A DNA stretch of 64,000 bases from Singulisphaera sp. GP187 (GTDB lineage: Bacteria; Planctomycetota; Planctomycetia; Isosphaerales; Isosphaeraceae), in assembly GCF_900129635.1 (NCBI RefSeq), contig NZ_FSRB01000001.1, positions 4,689,501-4,753,500 on the forward strand, in the 5' to 3' direction. The notes beneath the pieces were generated by a model. It ran no database searches. It had not been told where the DNA came from and was given only the letters and a program-made list of their open reading frames with translations. Positions 54,164-63,663 of the stretch are shown piece after piece; position 1 is the first letter of the stretch; every line of letters begins with the position of its first letter. The position numbers and the translations under genes were made by a program.

Positions 54164-54737
54164 ATCGGTCTGGGGGTCAAGCCGGCCCGGTCTCGCGCCG
54201 ATAACCTAAGGGCCTGAGGGTGGCGATGCCAATCGCCGCCGGCCGATGCGAGGCCACTTGGCGACGAGCCAGGTTCGGGTCATCAAAAAAAAAGAGCGAG
54301 AGGGAGAGCGCGAGGGCCATGACCCAACCCGAAAAGGGTCACAGCCCGTGCGCTCTCCTCGAGCAGGTGAGTGTCCTCAAGAACTGGCACCGTGAGGCCT
54401 CAACGCGCGGCGGTCTCCGCCCTATCCTCTAGGAGCTTGCTCCTAACCTGCCCGCACAATCCTGTGGGGCGGGGCCGCCACGCGCTTGACCTTTTCCTGG
54501 ATCGGTTCGACCGCTCGCCCAGCCGGCTCCGGCCGGCTTGGCTTGACCTCGGACCGGAGAAATTGATACGAAGAGGGTGAATTGTCACCGCACCGTGTCC
54601 GATCGGCCGCGCCGAGCCTGGCACGTGGGACGGGAAATCCCCCCTTGGCAACGTCCCGTTTGGGTTGTTCAACCAATCGACCGACCGACCTCCGCCCGTA
54701 CCGTTTTCCCTTTGTTTTGAGGAGTTCTGACGCAACG
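54164..54737. other. Spacer before enolase
   Basis: About 570 bases. An A9 run near 54290 is followed by a purine-rich GAGAGGGAGAGCGAGAGG. A small hairpin TAGGAGC-t-TGCTCCTA occurs near 54430-54445. The promoter for the enolase gene must lie here; no clear boxes. GAGGAG at 54717-54722 is the likely ribosome site, somewhat far (about 15 bases) from the ATG. Confidence 0.45.
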
Positions 54738-56015
<1,278 letters not shown>

Positions 56016-56058
56016 ACTCGACGCGCACGTCGATTGAAATGAGCGAATGACGAATCGT

Positions 56059-56096
56059 GAGCAAGAGGCGAGGGCCGATTTCCTCGCCTCTTGCTC
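56059..56096 (+). terminator. Enolase terminator hairpin
   Basis: GAGCAAGAGGCGAGG (56059-56073) and CCTCGCCTCTTGCTC (56082-56096) form a perfect 15-base stem with an eight-base loop, 44 bases past the enolase stop. It lies between convergent genes and may also serve the DUF1559 gene that ends at 56119. Confidence 0.8.
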
Positions 56097-56118
56097 GTTC
56101 GAAATTCCGCGGACCGGC

Positions 56119-57153
56119 TCAGAACGCGTCGGCGCTGACGATCTCGCCCCCGGCGATCGTCTGGATCGCGAACCAGAGGCTCGGGTTGATCGAATCCTTG
56201 AGGAATCGAACGCTCCCATCGCCAAAGAGCATGTTCATGCCGCCGGAATGTTTGCTCCCCATGGTCCAGGCGTACGGCAGACGCTGGGGGTTGCTCGCCG
56301 GCGTGGTCGTGCTGTTCTTGCCGTTGGGCAGGTATTGGGTGTAACCGGCGACGGAAGGGGGCACCACGAGACCGTGGACCGAGGTGTAGTTCCCGGCGCC
56401 CCACCACGTTCCCCAGCTCGTGACGGCCGTCCGCTGGAACGACTCGCCGATTGCGGCCGTGTTGCTGGAGCCGTCGCTGATCTGATTCAGGCTCGTGGAC
56501 AGGTCGGTGTAGAACATGGCGCGGGTATTCGGGGCGGGTGCGTTGGCCGTCGCCGCGCAATACGAGTCGCTGTAAATCGAGACGCAGAACTTGTAGTTAC
56601 TCCGCCTCGCGTTCACCCGCATATAGGTGCCGGCCGCGGGGGCATTGTCCACGGGCATCTCTTCATCCGACGGGCACTGGAACGTGGCGATCTTCGCGCC
56701 GACGACGGTCGTATTCGCGTAGCAGGTCCCGACGATGACGTTGTTCAGGCCCCCCGGGTTCATGGCCTCGCACGAGGGATGGCTGAAGTTGTAGGCGTTG
56801 GACATGGCCATCTGCTCCATCTGGCTCAGCATCATGGCAAAGCCGGTGGTGTTGAGCACCTGGCCGGGCACCGGACCTCTCGGCCCGTTCTTGGCGGAAC
56901 AACTCCCGGTGTAGAGCCGGGGGGGCGGGAACACGCCCATCACGTCGTGATAGTTGTGCAGGGCGATGCCCAACTGCTTCATGTTGTTCACGCACTGCGA
57001 CCGACGCGCCGCCTCACGGGCGGTCTGGACGGCCGGCAAGAGTAAGGCAATCAGGACGGCGATGATAAAGATCACCACCAAAAGCTCAATCAAGGTGAAC
57101 CCTGCGGGCCAGACCGGGCGTCGTGGGGAATGGCGAGGGCGTGGAGACGTCAT
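56119..57153 (-). CDS. DUF1559 prepilin-like protein 2
   Basis: 344 residues. A 17-residue basic leader (MTSPRPRHSPRRPVWPAG) precedes FTLIELLVVIFIIAVLIALL, so cleavage is expected after Gly18. The family blocks AREAARRSQCVNNMKQLGIA and HSGGMNMLFGDGSVRFLKDS are present. AAGGA is five bases upstream. It is clearly diverged from the copy at 34244-35353. Likely processed by prepilin peptidase and placed on the cell surface; role unknown. Confidence 0.92.
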   Translation of the reverse strand: MTSPRPRHSPRRPVWPAGFTLIELLVVIFIIAVLIALLLPAVQTAREAARRSQCVNNMKQLGIALHNYHDVMGVFPPPRLYTGSCSAKNGPRGPVPGQVLNTTGFAMMLSQMEQMAMSNAYNFSHPSCEAMNPGGLNNVIVGTCYANTTVVGAKIATFQCPSDEEMPVDNAPAAGTYMRVNARRSNYKFCVSIYSDSYCAATANAPAPNTRAMFYTDLSTSLNQISDGSSNTAAIGESFQRTAVTSWGTWWGAGNYTSVHGLVVPPSVAGYTQYLPNGKNSTTTPASNPQRLPYAWTMGSKHSGGMNMLFGDGSVRFLKDSINPSLWFAIQTIAGGEIVSADAF

Positions 57154-57403
57154 GACATCCTTCCCGAGATCCCGATCCTGAGGACCATGCGCCCCCTACA
57201 TTCATTCCGCGCAGTCCGTCAGCGGGATCGGCCGAGTGCGTAGCGAGGCCTTCCGACTTTGAAAATCCAAAAACCCTGATATTGAGACGCAAAAATTTCG
57301 CGTCATGAAACCCTGAGGCCCGATCAGGCCAGGTGATCCTGGAGCTTTCGAGCGGTTTCGGAGGCCGGGAACCCCGTCTTGCTGACGAATCCCCAAAAAA
57401 AAG

Positions 57404-57430
57404 GCGGGCGGATACCCGCGGTCCCAGGGA
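57404..57430. repeat. Short palindromic repeat, copy 1
   Basis: GCGGGCGGATACCCGCGGTC then CCAGGGA. The core (CGGGC/CCCG) pairs with itself, and the word CCCGCGGTCCCAGGGA is shared exactly with 61119-61134. It lies in the 57154-57496 spacer, which holds no gene. Confidence 0.55.
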
Positions 57431-57496
57431 AGCCACCGAAACGGTCACGGTAACCCCGCGCGGACCGATCCAATCAAAACGGAAGAAGGATCGGGG

Positions 57497-58330
57497 TTAT
57501 TTCTTCTCGAACCGTTTGATCAGAGTCACCTCGTTGCCTTTGTCGTTATAGCGAAACTCGTCGACAAGTCCTTTGGCGAGCATGATCCCGAAGCCCCCCT
57601 CGCGAATCCCGAGTTCATTGCGAACGTCAAGGTGGCCGATCGGGTCTTCGTCCGAGGCGGCGTGGGGAACCTGGGACGGGTTGAAGCCGGGCCCCTGGTC
57701 GTGAATGATCAGGGTCACCGCTTCGGGATCGATTCGGTAGGTGATCTGAAGCACCAATTCCGCGTTCTTGCGGTGCCCCCACTCGATCGCGTTGCCCCCC
57801 ATTTCCAGCACGACCTGCTTCAGATCCTTGATCTGGCGTTCGTTCAGCGGGGTGTGCGCGAACAGGTCGGCCAGCATGTCGTTGGCCTGCTGGAGGTAGG
57901 TGGCCTCGCTGCGAATGTTGAAGTTAATTTCGCCGGAAGTGCCGCGGGTCTCGTGCTCGTGCCGCCAGGCCAACGCCTTGTCGATCTCCTCGAACAGCTG
58001 GTCGGGAGTGAACGGCTTGGTGAGATAACCATTGGCGCCGACACGGACCCCGGCCGCCCGATGACCGGCATCATGGAGAGCGGTGACCATGATGATTGGG
58101 ATCAGGTTCGTTTCGCGATCCCGTTTCAACTGGTCGCAAACGGCGAACCCGTCGATATCGGGAAGCATCAGGTCGAGCAAGATGAGATTGGGCGCATGGC
58201 CGCGAACCGCAGCGGCAACCTGGGAACCCGCGAACAACTGGACAGGCTCGAAGTCGCGGGCCCGGACCAAGCTGGCCAGGATGTCGTTGGTGTCGCGCTC
58301 ATCGTCGACGATCAGCACGGTACGCGGCAT
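57497..58330 (-). CDS. Response regulator receiver fused to a HATPase (RsbW-like) domain
   Basis: 277 residues from the ATG at 58330. The receiver domain (about 1-120) has the acidic pair in VLIVDDERDTND, phospho-acceptor Asp in LILLDLMLPDIDG and the Lys in GYLTKPFTPDQ. The C-terminal domain (about 140-275) is an anti-sigma-factor type HATPase: LKQVVLEMGGNAIEWGHRKN as the N box, IHDQGPGFNP and GGFGIMLAKGLVDEFRYN as the G boxes. There is no HisKA or PP2C domain. Phosphorylation of the receiver probably controls a Ser kinase or sigma/anti-sigma switch. It is divergent from the ExbB gene. Confidence 0.85.
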   Translation of the reverse strand: MPRTVLIVDDERDTNDILASLVRARDFEPVQLFAGSQVAAAVRGHAPNLILLDLMLPDIDGFAVCDQLKRDRETNLIPIIMVTALHDAGHRAAGVRVGANGYLTKPFTPDQLFEEIDKALAWRHEHETRGTSGEINFNIRSEATYLQQANDMLADLFAHTPLNERQIKDLKQVVLEMGGNAIEWGHRKNAELVLQITYRIDPEAVTLIIHDQGPGFNPSQVPHAASDEDPIGHLDVRNELGIREGGFGIMLAKGLVDEFRYNDKGNEVTLIKRFEKK

Positions 58331-58567
58331 GGGCAAAAACTCAGAGGGACAACGGCGAATCTTTTGTCGCGATCGGCAGACCCTTCCGACGCATTGTCAC
58401 GCGCCGAGGCACGGCTGGCAAGGCATTGGACTGGAGTCCAGCCGGCGCCCTTGCACGACCCATCATGACCACGGAATAATAACTACGGTCGAGCTCCCAA
58501 GTTTGGGACGCCCAACCCCTCGTTTCCTTTGCGGTCAACCGCCCGTCTGTTCGACCGAGACCCGTCT

Positions 58568-59260
58568 ATGCAAGTCACGCAAATCATCGACACCTTCGGC
58601 TACGTCATCTACGCCGCACTCGCTCTCCTCGCCGTCTGGGGCGTCTATAACGCGATCCTGCTCTATCGCAGTCTCAACAAAAAATCCATCGACCAACCTG
58701 AAGTCTTACTGCAACAAGTGCGCGAACTCAGCTTCACTGGCAAATCCGATGCCGCAATCGCGGTCTGCCAAGGTCCCCCGTACTGGCATACCGCCTTGGC
58801 CCAATTAATGGCCGTCGCACTCAAGAACCGTATCAAAGGGATCGCCAAGATTAAACAGCTTCTGGTCATGGAGTTCCACACCGAAGTGATCGCCGGGATG
58901 GAAAACCGCCTGGCGACGATCTCAACCATCGTGCGGATGGGGCCTTTGCTCGGCTTGCTCGGGACCGTGGCCAGCATGATTGGAGCCTTCGGCCGGATCG
59001 GCGGCTCCGAAAAGGTGAACCCGACCGACCTGGCCAACGACATCAGCCTGGCACTCTGGGCCACCGGCGCGGGCCTGCTCATCGCCACCCCGATGATGAT
59101 TTTAGGCAACGACATCCACGCCAAGCTCCGTCGCCTCCGCGACCGCACCGAACGCCAGCTGCAAGACTTCCTGGAAATCCTCGAACAACTCGAAAATCAG
59201 GGCCAGCGCAGTGCGCCGAGCTCGCGCTCGGGAACCGTTCGCGCCGTCCTGCCGCGCTGA
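58568..59260 (+). CDS. MotA/TolQ/ExbB proton-channel protein
   Basis: 230 residues with three membrane helices: about 10-33, 122-142 (RMGPLLGLLGTVASMIGAFG) and 160-180 (ALWATGAGLLIATPMMI), the last two with the small and Thr/Pro residues typical of the ExbB/TolQ proton path. It would form a pentamer in the inner membrane with ExbD partners encoded just downstream (101 bases). No TonB or TolA gene is visible in the window. The ribosome site is weak. Confidence 0.88.
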   Translation: MQVTQIIDTFGYVIYAALALLAVWGVYNAILLYRSLNKKSIDQPEVLLQQVRELSFTGKSDAAIAVCQGPPYWHTALAQLMAVALKNRIKGIAKIKQLLVMEFHTEVIAGMENRLATISTIVRMGPLLGLLGTVASMIGAFGRIGGSEKVNPTDLANDISLALWATGAGLLIATPMMILGNDIHAKLRRLRDRTERQLQDFLEILEQLENQGQRSAPSSRSGTVRAVLPR

Positions 59261-59361
59261 GAAGCCCCCACGCGAATGGCGAACCACGAATTTCGCCCCG
59301 CGTCGCCCCCTCTTCAATTGCCCAGAGAAACCGATCGGCCTTCGGTCACTGGTTAATATCT

Positions 59362-59793
59362 ATGCTTCTCCGCCGGCAAGCCAATGAAGAACGCGACGAG
59401 CACATCGACATGACGCCGATGGTCGACGTCGTCTTCCAACTCATGACGTTCATGCTCTTCTCCGTGCAGATGACCGGAGGGGAGAAGGTGGAAGTCCCCG
59501 TCGCGCGGCACGGCGTGGGGGTCGAAGAGTCGACCGCGACCTTCCTGACGCTCCTGAAACCGGAAGCCCCCGGCGCCGAGGCGAAGCTCCTCCTGGGGAA
59601 CGGCGAAGGGACGCCCGCCACCATGGACCAAGCCCGGAAGGCCGTGGCCGACGGAATCAAGGAGGGACGCCGCAAAGTCGTCCTCCAAGCCGACGGCGGC
59701 GTCCCCCACGGCGAGGTCCTCAAAGTGGCCGGTGCCGTCAGCGAAGTGGAGGGCATCACGCTCCACATCGGCGTCCAAGAAGCCGAACGCTGA
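59362..59793 (+). CDS. ExbD/TolR-family protein
   Basis: 143 residues. The N-terminal membrane helix (about 18-38) begins IDMTPMVDVVFQLMTFMLF, with the proton-carrying Asp at residue 22. The periplasmic domain (about 60-143) ends GAVSEVEGITLHIGVQEAE, as in ExbD/TolR. Together with the ExbB-type protein upstream it would form a proton-driven motor. Another ExbD-like gene follows after 96 bases. Confidence 0.88.
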   Translation: MLLRRQANEERDEHIDMTPMVDVVFQLMTFMLFSVQMTGGEKVEVPVARHGVGVEESTATFLTLLKPEAPGAEAKLLLGNGEGTPATMDQARKAVADGIKEGRRKVVLQADGGVPHGEVLKVAGAVSEVEGITLHIGVQEAER

Positions 59794-59839
59794 ATGACAA
59801 CGACTAGAATTGAATTCATTGAAACCGAATAACATAAAA

Positions 59840-59864
59840 TTGATTTGATTTGATTTGATTTGAT
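59840..59864. repeat. TTGAT microsatellite (five units)
   Basis: Five exact TTGAT units followed by TTAAT, within the spacer between the two ExbD-type genes and ending about 25 bases before the second start. The stretch is very A/T-rich in a high-GC region. Changes in unit number would alter the distance between any promoter and the ribosome site. Confidence 0.8.
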
Positions 59865-59889
59865 TTAATTCGAGAGGGAGAGAGCGAAA

Positions 59890-61086
59890 TTGGCGACCTG
59901 GGATGTCTTCCACGGCGATCGGTTGGAAGTCGAGCGTTCGCTCACGATCGAGGCTGTCCGCCAGGCGCTGGCGCAAGGCGAGCTCCGCGACGACGACCTG
60001 ATCCGCCCCGCCGGCACCACCGTGGCCTGGGTCAGGCTGGCCGATTTCCCCAACTTGGTCGTCCCTGATCGTACACCCGAGGTCGAAACGCCCCCTCCGC
60101 CGCCTGCCCCTGCGCCATCCGCCCAAGCCGATCCCGGGCCGTTCCCGACCGAGTTCGCTCCCGACCTCGACCTTGAGGAGGACGAGCACGACGACCGAAT
60201 CGCTGACCCCGTCGCGGACGCGGACGCGAATCAATTCCACTTTCCCGAGTTCGATGACTTCGAGGAGTTCGACGACGACAGTCGCGTCGCCTTGCCGGTC
60301 GTCGGAGCTGAGGCTGGCGACCGAGTCCGTGACCCCATCGGGGACGAGGACGAATTCGACGTCCCGGACTTCGAGGAGTTCGACGACGACAGCCAGGTCG
60401 CCTTTCCGGTCGCCATTGACGTTGAGGAGCCAGCGGCCGGCGGAGGGGAAAAGCTCGCCGACGACGACCTCGAGATCCTCGACGATGACGACCAGAGCCA
60501 GCTCGCCTTGCCGGTCGGTGGTGGGCCAGCCTGGAACGCGGATGAAGAGGATGAGGAGGAGGACCCCCAGGAGGAAGACGACGCGATCGCCGAATTCACC
60601 CTGGCGCGTGGGTCGGCCGAGACCGTCGAGGAGTTGGATCTCGCGGCGATGGTCGACGTCGCCTTCCAGCTCGTCCTGTTCTTCCTGGTGACGGCGACGA
60701 CCGTGCTCTACAAGAGCCTCGAGGTCCCCAAGCCCAACCCCGACAGCCCCGCCGCGGCGGCCGCTCAAGGGCACTCACGCTCCCTCGATGACCTGAAGGA
60801 TGATTACATTTTAGTCGAGATCGACCCGGCCGGTTTAATGAAGGTCGATCGCGAGCCGGTCCGGGCCGACATGGCGGGCCTGATCGAACGGCTCCGCGAC
60901 GCCCGGGAGAAAACGGGCCGCAAAGCCATGCTCCTCTCGGCCGACTTCGCAACCCCGCACCGGAACGCGGTACTCGCCTACGACGCCGCCAATGAGATCG
61001 GCCTGGGCATCGCCATCGCGCGTCCCTCGGGGGCCGAGCCGGCCGCGAACCCGCCCCCCGTCGCAAAGAAGGCCGTTCGCGGCTGA
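59890..61086 (+). CDS. ExbD-like protein with GYF_2-like head and acidic linker
   Basis: 398 residues from a TTG at 59890, supported by a GAGAGGGAGAGAG ribosome site and the absence of another start. Residues 1-55 (WDVFHGDRLEVERSLTIEAV then RQALAQGELRDDDLIRPAG) look like the GYF_2/DUF4339 domain, which binds Pro-rich partners. Residues 60-245 are acidic and low in complexity, with repeats of EFDDFEEFDDDS/FEEFDDDSQVAFPV. The ExbD core follows: ELDLAAMVDVAFQLVLFFLV with Asp256, then a periplasmic domain (about 300-385). The head and linker lie in the cytoplasm if topology is normal. Likely second stator partner of the ExbB protein. Confidence 0.8.
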   Translation: MATWDVFHGDRLEVERSLTIEAVRQALAQGELRDDDLIRPAGTTVAWVRLADFPNLVVPDRTPEVETPPPPPAPAPSAQADPGPFPTEFAPDLDLEEDEHDDRIADPVADADANQFHFPEFDDFEEFDDDSRVALPVVGAEAGDRVRDPIGDEDEFDVPDFEEFDDDSQVAFPVAIDVEEPAAGGGEKLADDDLEILDDDDQSQLALPVGGGPAWNADEEDEEEDPQEEDDAIAEFTLARGSAETVEELDLAAMVDVAFQLVLFFLVTATTVLYKSLEVPKPNPDSPAAAAAQGHSRSLDDLKDDYILVEIDPAGLMKVDREPVRADMAGLIERLRDAREKTGRKAMLLSADFATPHRNAVLAYDAANEIGLGIAIARPSGAEPAANPPPVAKKAVRG

Positions 61087-61105
61087 AACGGGCGCGCCTC
61101 TCAAG

Positions 61106-61133
61106 AGCGGGCAGGACGCCCGCGGTCCCAGGG
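61106..61133. repeat. Short palindromic repeat, copy 2
   Basis: GCGGGCAGGACGCCCGCGGT then CCCAGGGA. GCGGGC and GCCCGC form a six-base stem around AGGAC. It shares the last 16 bases with the copy at 57404-57430. It lies 20 bases past the ExbD-like gene stop. Confidence 0.6.
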
Positions 61134-61323
61134 AATACCAAGGGATCGGCATGGACCGAGGAGGGACAGGGAGCCCACGCCCCGCGTGCGATCGCGAGCG
61201 TTGTGCATTGTTGAACAGCGCCACGTTTGTTAGGACATCTCGTGCGATCGACCGCAACGTCGACCGCCCTCCGAAGCCCCAAGGCCCGTTCGGTCGAGTG
61301 CGATTCCCCGCTTGAGGTCCTCA

Positions 61324-62814
61324 ATGGATGCCCGCCAGAGACGTAGACGCCGGTGGCTCGCAATCATCGTCCTTGCTTGCCTGGTGGGGGGTGGGGTCGG
61401 AACCTGGCGCCTTCTGTTCGGAATCGACGGGCCGCTCTATCGCCCGCGGACTGCGGGGGGAGGTTTTCTGGTCGCCCCCTACGTGCAACTGGGCGATGCG
61501 CCTCGGACGGGGACGACCGAGAGCCTGACGATTCTCTGGCAGGCCGAGGATCATGACGCGGATTGGGCGGTCGAGGCCAGGGATGCTCCCGGCGGCGCCT
61601 GGAGAAAGGCGGGGAATTCCACCTGGCGCCGCGATGCCCGGCTGAGTCCCGGCCCGCGGCGGTTCTACCAGACGACGATCGCGGCGCTGGCCCCGGGAGC
61701 GGAGTTCGCTTACCGGGTGAAGTGCAACGGCACCCCCTTGTTCGAGGCCAAAGCCCGCGCCCGCAAAGGGGCCGGGCAACCGCACCGGTTCGTCGCCTTC
61801 GGCGACGGCGGCGCGAACACCTATGAACAGATGGCGATCGCCTACCGCACCGCCCTGGCCCGCCCTGATTTCGTATTGGTGACGGGCGACCTGGTCTATT
61901 CCAAAGGGCGGCTCTCCGAATACCTCGACAAGTTCTTCCCGATCTACAACAACGACCTCCTCGGGGCCTCGACGGGTGCGCCTCTCTTGCGCTCGACGCC
62001 GATGCTGGTTGCCCCCGGCAACCATGACCTGCTCGAACGCAACATCGACACCTACCCAGACGCACTCGCCTACTTCCTGGTCTGGTCGTTGCCCCTGAAC
62101 GGGCCGCTCGCCACGGTGGGCGCCCTCAACACCCCGATCCCCCAAGGCACCGAGCCGCGCCGCCGCGCCTTCCTCGACCTCGCCGGACCCGCCTATCCGA
62201 AGATGGCGAACTATGCGTTCGACTACGGTGACGCCCACTGGACAGTCCTCGATACCAACCTCTACACCGACTGGAACGACCCCACGCTTCGCGCCTGGCT
62301 CGAGGCCGACCTCGCCGCGGCGCAAGACGCCCCCTGGCGGTTCGTCGCCTTCCACCAGCCCCCGTTCCACTCGTCCATCTCTCACGGCGACGAGCAGCAG
62401 ACGCGCGTCCTGGCGGACCTTTTGGAAAAGTATCGGGTCGACATCGTTTTCAGTGGCCATATCCACAATTACCAACGTTCGTACCCGCTTCGCTTCGCTC
62501 CGAACCGAGGCGCTGACGGCCGACCGATCGAGAAACTGGGACGCGTCGACGGCCGTTGGACGCTCGACACCACCTTCGACGGCAAGACCCGGACCCGCCC
62601 CGACGGCGTCATCTACCTCGTCACAGGCGCCGGCGGCGCGCGGCTCTACGACTCCCACCAGCAGGGCGACCATTCCTCCCTCCAGGAGTTCACCGCCCGG
62701 TTCGTGTCGAACACCCATTCGTTGACGGTCGTCGACGTCGACGCCACAATGCTGACCGTGCGGCAAATCACCGCCGACGGCAACGAAGTCGACCGGTTCA
62801 TTGTGACGCGATAA
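61324..62814 (+). CDS. Metallophosphoesterase, purple-acid-phosphatase-like
   Basis: 496 residues from the ATG at 61324 (GAGG seven bases upstream). An N-terminal membrane anchor (about 13-32, RWLAIIVLACLVGGGVGTW) leads to a fibronectin-like domain (about 50-145) and a calcineurin-like phosphatase domain (about 150-470). Metal ligands are visible: FVAFGDGGANTYEQ, LVTGDLVYSKGR, LVAPGNHDLLE, FVAFHQPPFHSS and IVFSGHIHNYQRSYPL. It would act on phosphate esters on the outer face of the membrane. It lies about 240 bases after the ExbD-like gene. Confidence 0.9.
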   Translation: MDARQRRRRRWLAIIVLACLVGGGVGTWRLLFGIDGPLYRPRTAGGGFLVAPYVQLGDAPRTGTTESLTILWQAEDHDADWAVEARDAPGGAWRKAGNSTWRRDARLSPGPRRFYQTTIAALAPGAEFAYRVKCNGTPLFEAKARARKGAGQPHRFVAFGDGGANTYEQMAIAYRTALARPDFVLVTGDLVYSKGRLSEYLDKFFPIYNNDLLGASTGAPLLRSTPMLVAPGNHDLLERNIDTYPDALAYFLVWSLPLNGPLATVGALNTPIPQGTEPRRRAFLDLAGPAYPKMANYAFDYGDAHWTVLDTNLYTDWNDPTLRAWLEADLAAAQDAPWRFVAFHQPPFHSSISHGDEQQTRVLADLLEKYRVDIVFSGHIHNYQRSYPLRFAPNRGADGRPIEKLGRVDGRWTLDTTFDGKTRTRPDGVIYLVTGAGGARLYDSHQQGDHSSLQEFTARFVSNTHSLTVVDVDATMLTVRQITADGNEVDRFIVTR

Positions 62815-63038
62815 CACAAGCCGATCAGGGAACCTCCCTAGAGAAACATCGCCGAGAGAGCACAATCACGCAAACAACTCAAAATATTTAAATCCAATAA
62901 AACGCACAATCAACTGCCAAAGTCAGCCGGAGTGCGGTGTCCGTTCGCAATGCAAAACAGGCCGAATATCGCCTGCTCGGCCGTGCTGGTACAATGCACG
63001 TGGAATGATCCTCGGTTTCCCGCAACGGAGGAGCCCTC

Positions 63039-63605
63039 ATGGCGACCGTAACTCCACAGACGCCTGATGTTGCGCCGACACTTCCGGTCGCTGACGATAC
63101 CCTCTATGAAGTGGTCGACGGGCAGGTTGTGGAGAAAGCCACGATGGGCGCGTATGAAGCGGAACTCGCCTCGCTGCTCGTGGGTTACCTCATCACCTTC
63201 GCCAGGACGCACAAACTGGGCAGGGTCGTGTGTGAAGCCCTTTTCCTGATCGATCGCGGCCGGAACCTCCAGCGTCGACCCGATGTGGCATTCGTCTCGG
63301 ACGCCCGCTGGCCCTACAATCGCAGCGCCCCCCGGACGGCCGCCTGGGACGTCATCCCCGACCTCGCGATTGAGGTGAACAGCCCCACAAATACAGGCAA
63401 CGAAATCATTGCCAAGGTTGATGAATACTTCCGGGCGGGAGTCCAGTACGTCTGGGTCGTCTACCCCAACGCGCGAACCGTCTACCTCTACGAGTCGCCA
63501 AACCAGGTCAAGATCCTTCAGGTCGGCGACACCCTCGACGGCGCCCCGCTCTTGCCCGGATTCCACCTGCCCCTGGCCGCGCTCTTCGAGGAGCAGGCCG
63601 AGTGA
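63039..63605 (+). CDS. Uma2-family (DUF820) putative endonuclease 1
   Basis: 188 residues of the PD-(D/E)XK nuclease-like Uma2/DUF820 family. Visible blocks: DDTLYEVVDGQVVEKATMGA, QRRPDVAFVSDARWP with the first Asp, DLAIEVNSPTNTGNE with the Glu, and the Lys in IIAKVDEYFRAGVQYVWVVY. GGAG precedes the ATG. These genes are abundant in planctomycetes and cyanobacteria, often in tandem; the function is unproven. The next gene is a close paralogue. Confidence 0.88.
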   Translation: MATVTPQTPDVAPTLPVADDTLYEVVDGQVVEKATMGAYEAELASLLVGYLITFARTHKLGRVVCEALFLIDRGRNLQRRPDVAFVSDARWPYNRSAPRTAAWDVIPDLAIEVNSPTNTGNEIIAKVDEYFRAGVQYVWVVYPNARTVYLYESPNQVKILQVGDTLDGAPLLPGFHLPLAALFEEQAE

Positions 63606-63663
63606 CACCCGAATCCACGGCATATTCCTCATTTTTCGCAAAGAGCAAAGAGGAGGGAACCCC

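Noticed and set aside
61321..62865. 514-codon minus-strand open frame over the metallophosphatase
   Set aside because: Antisense shadow; the plus strand has all metal-ligand motifs.
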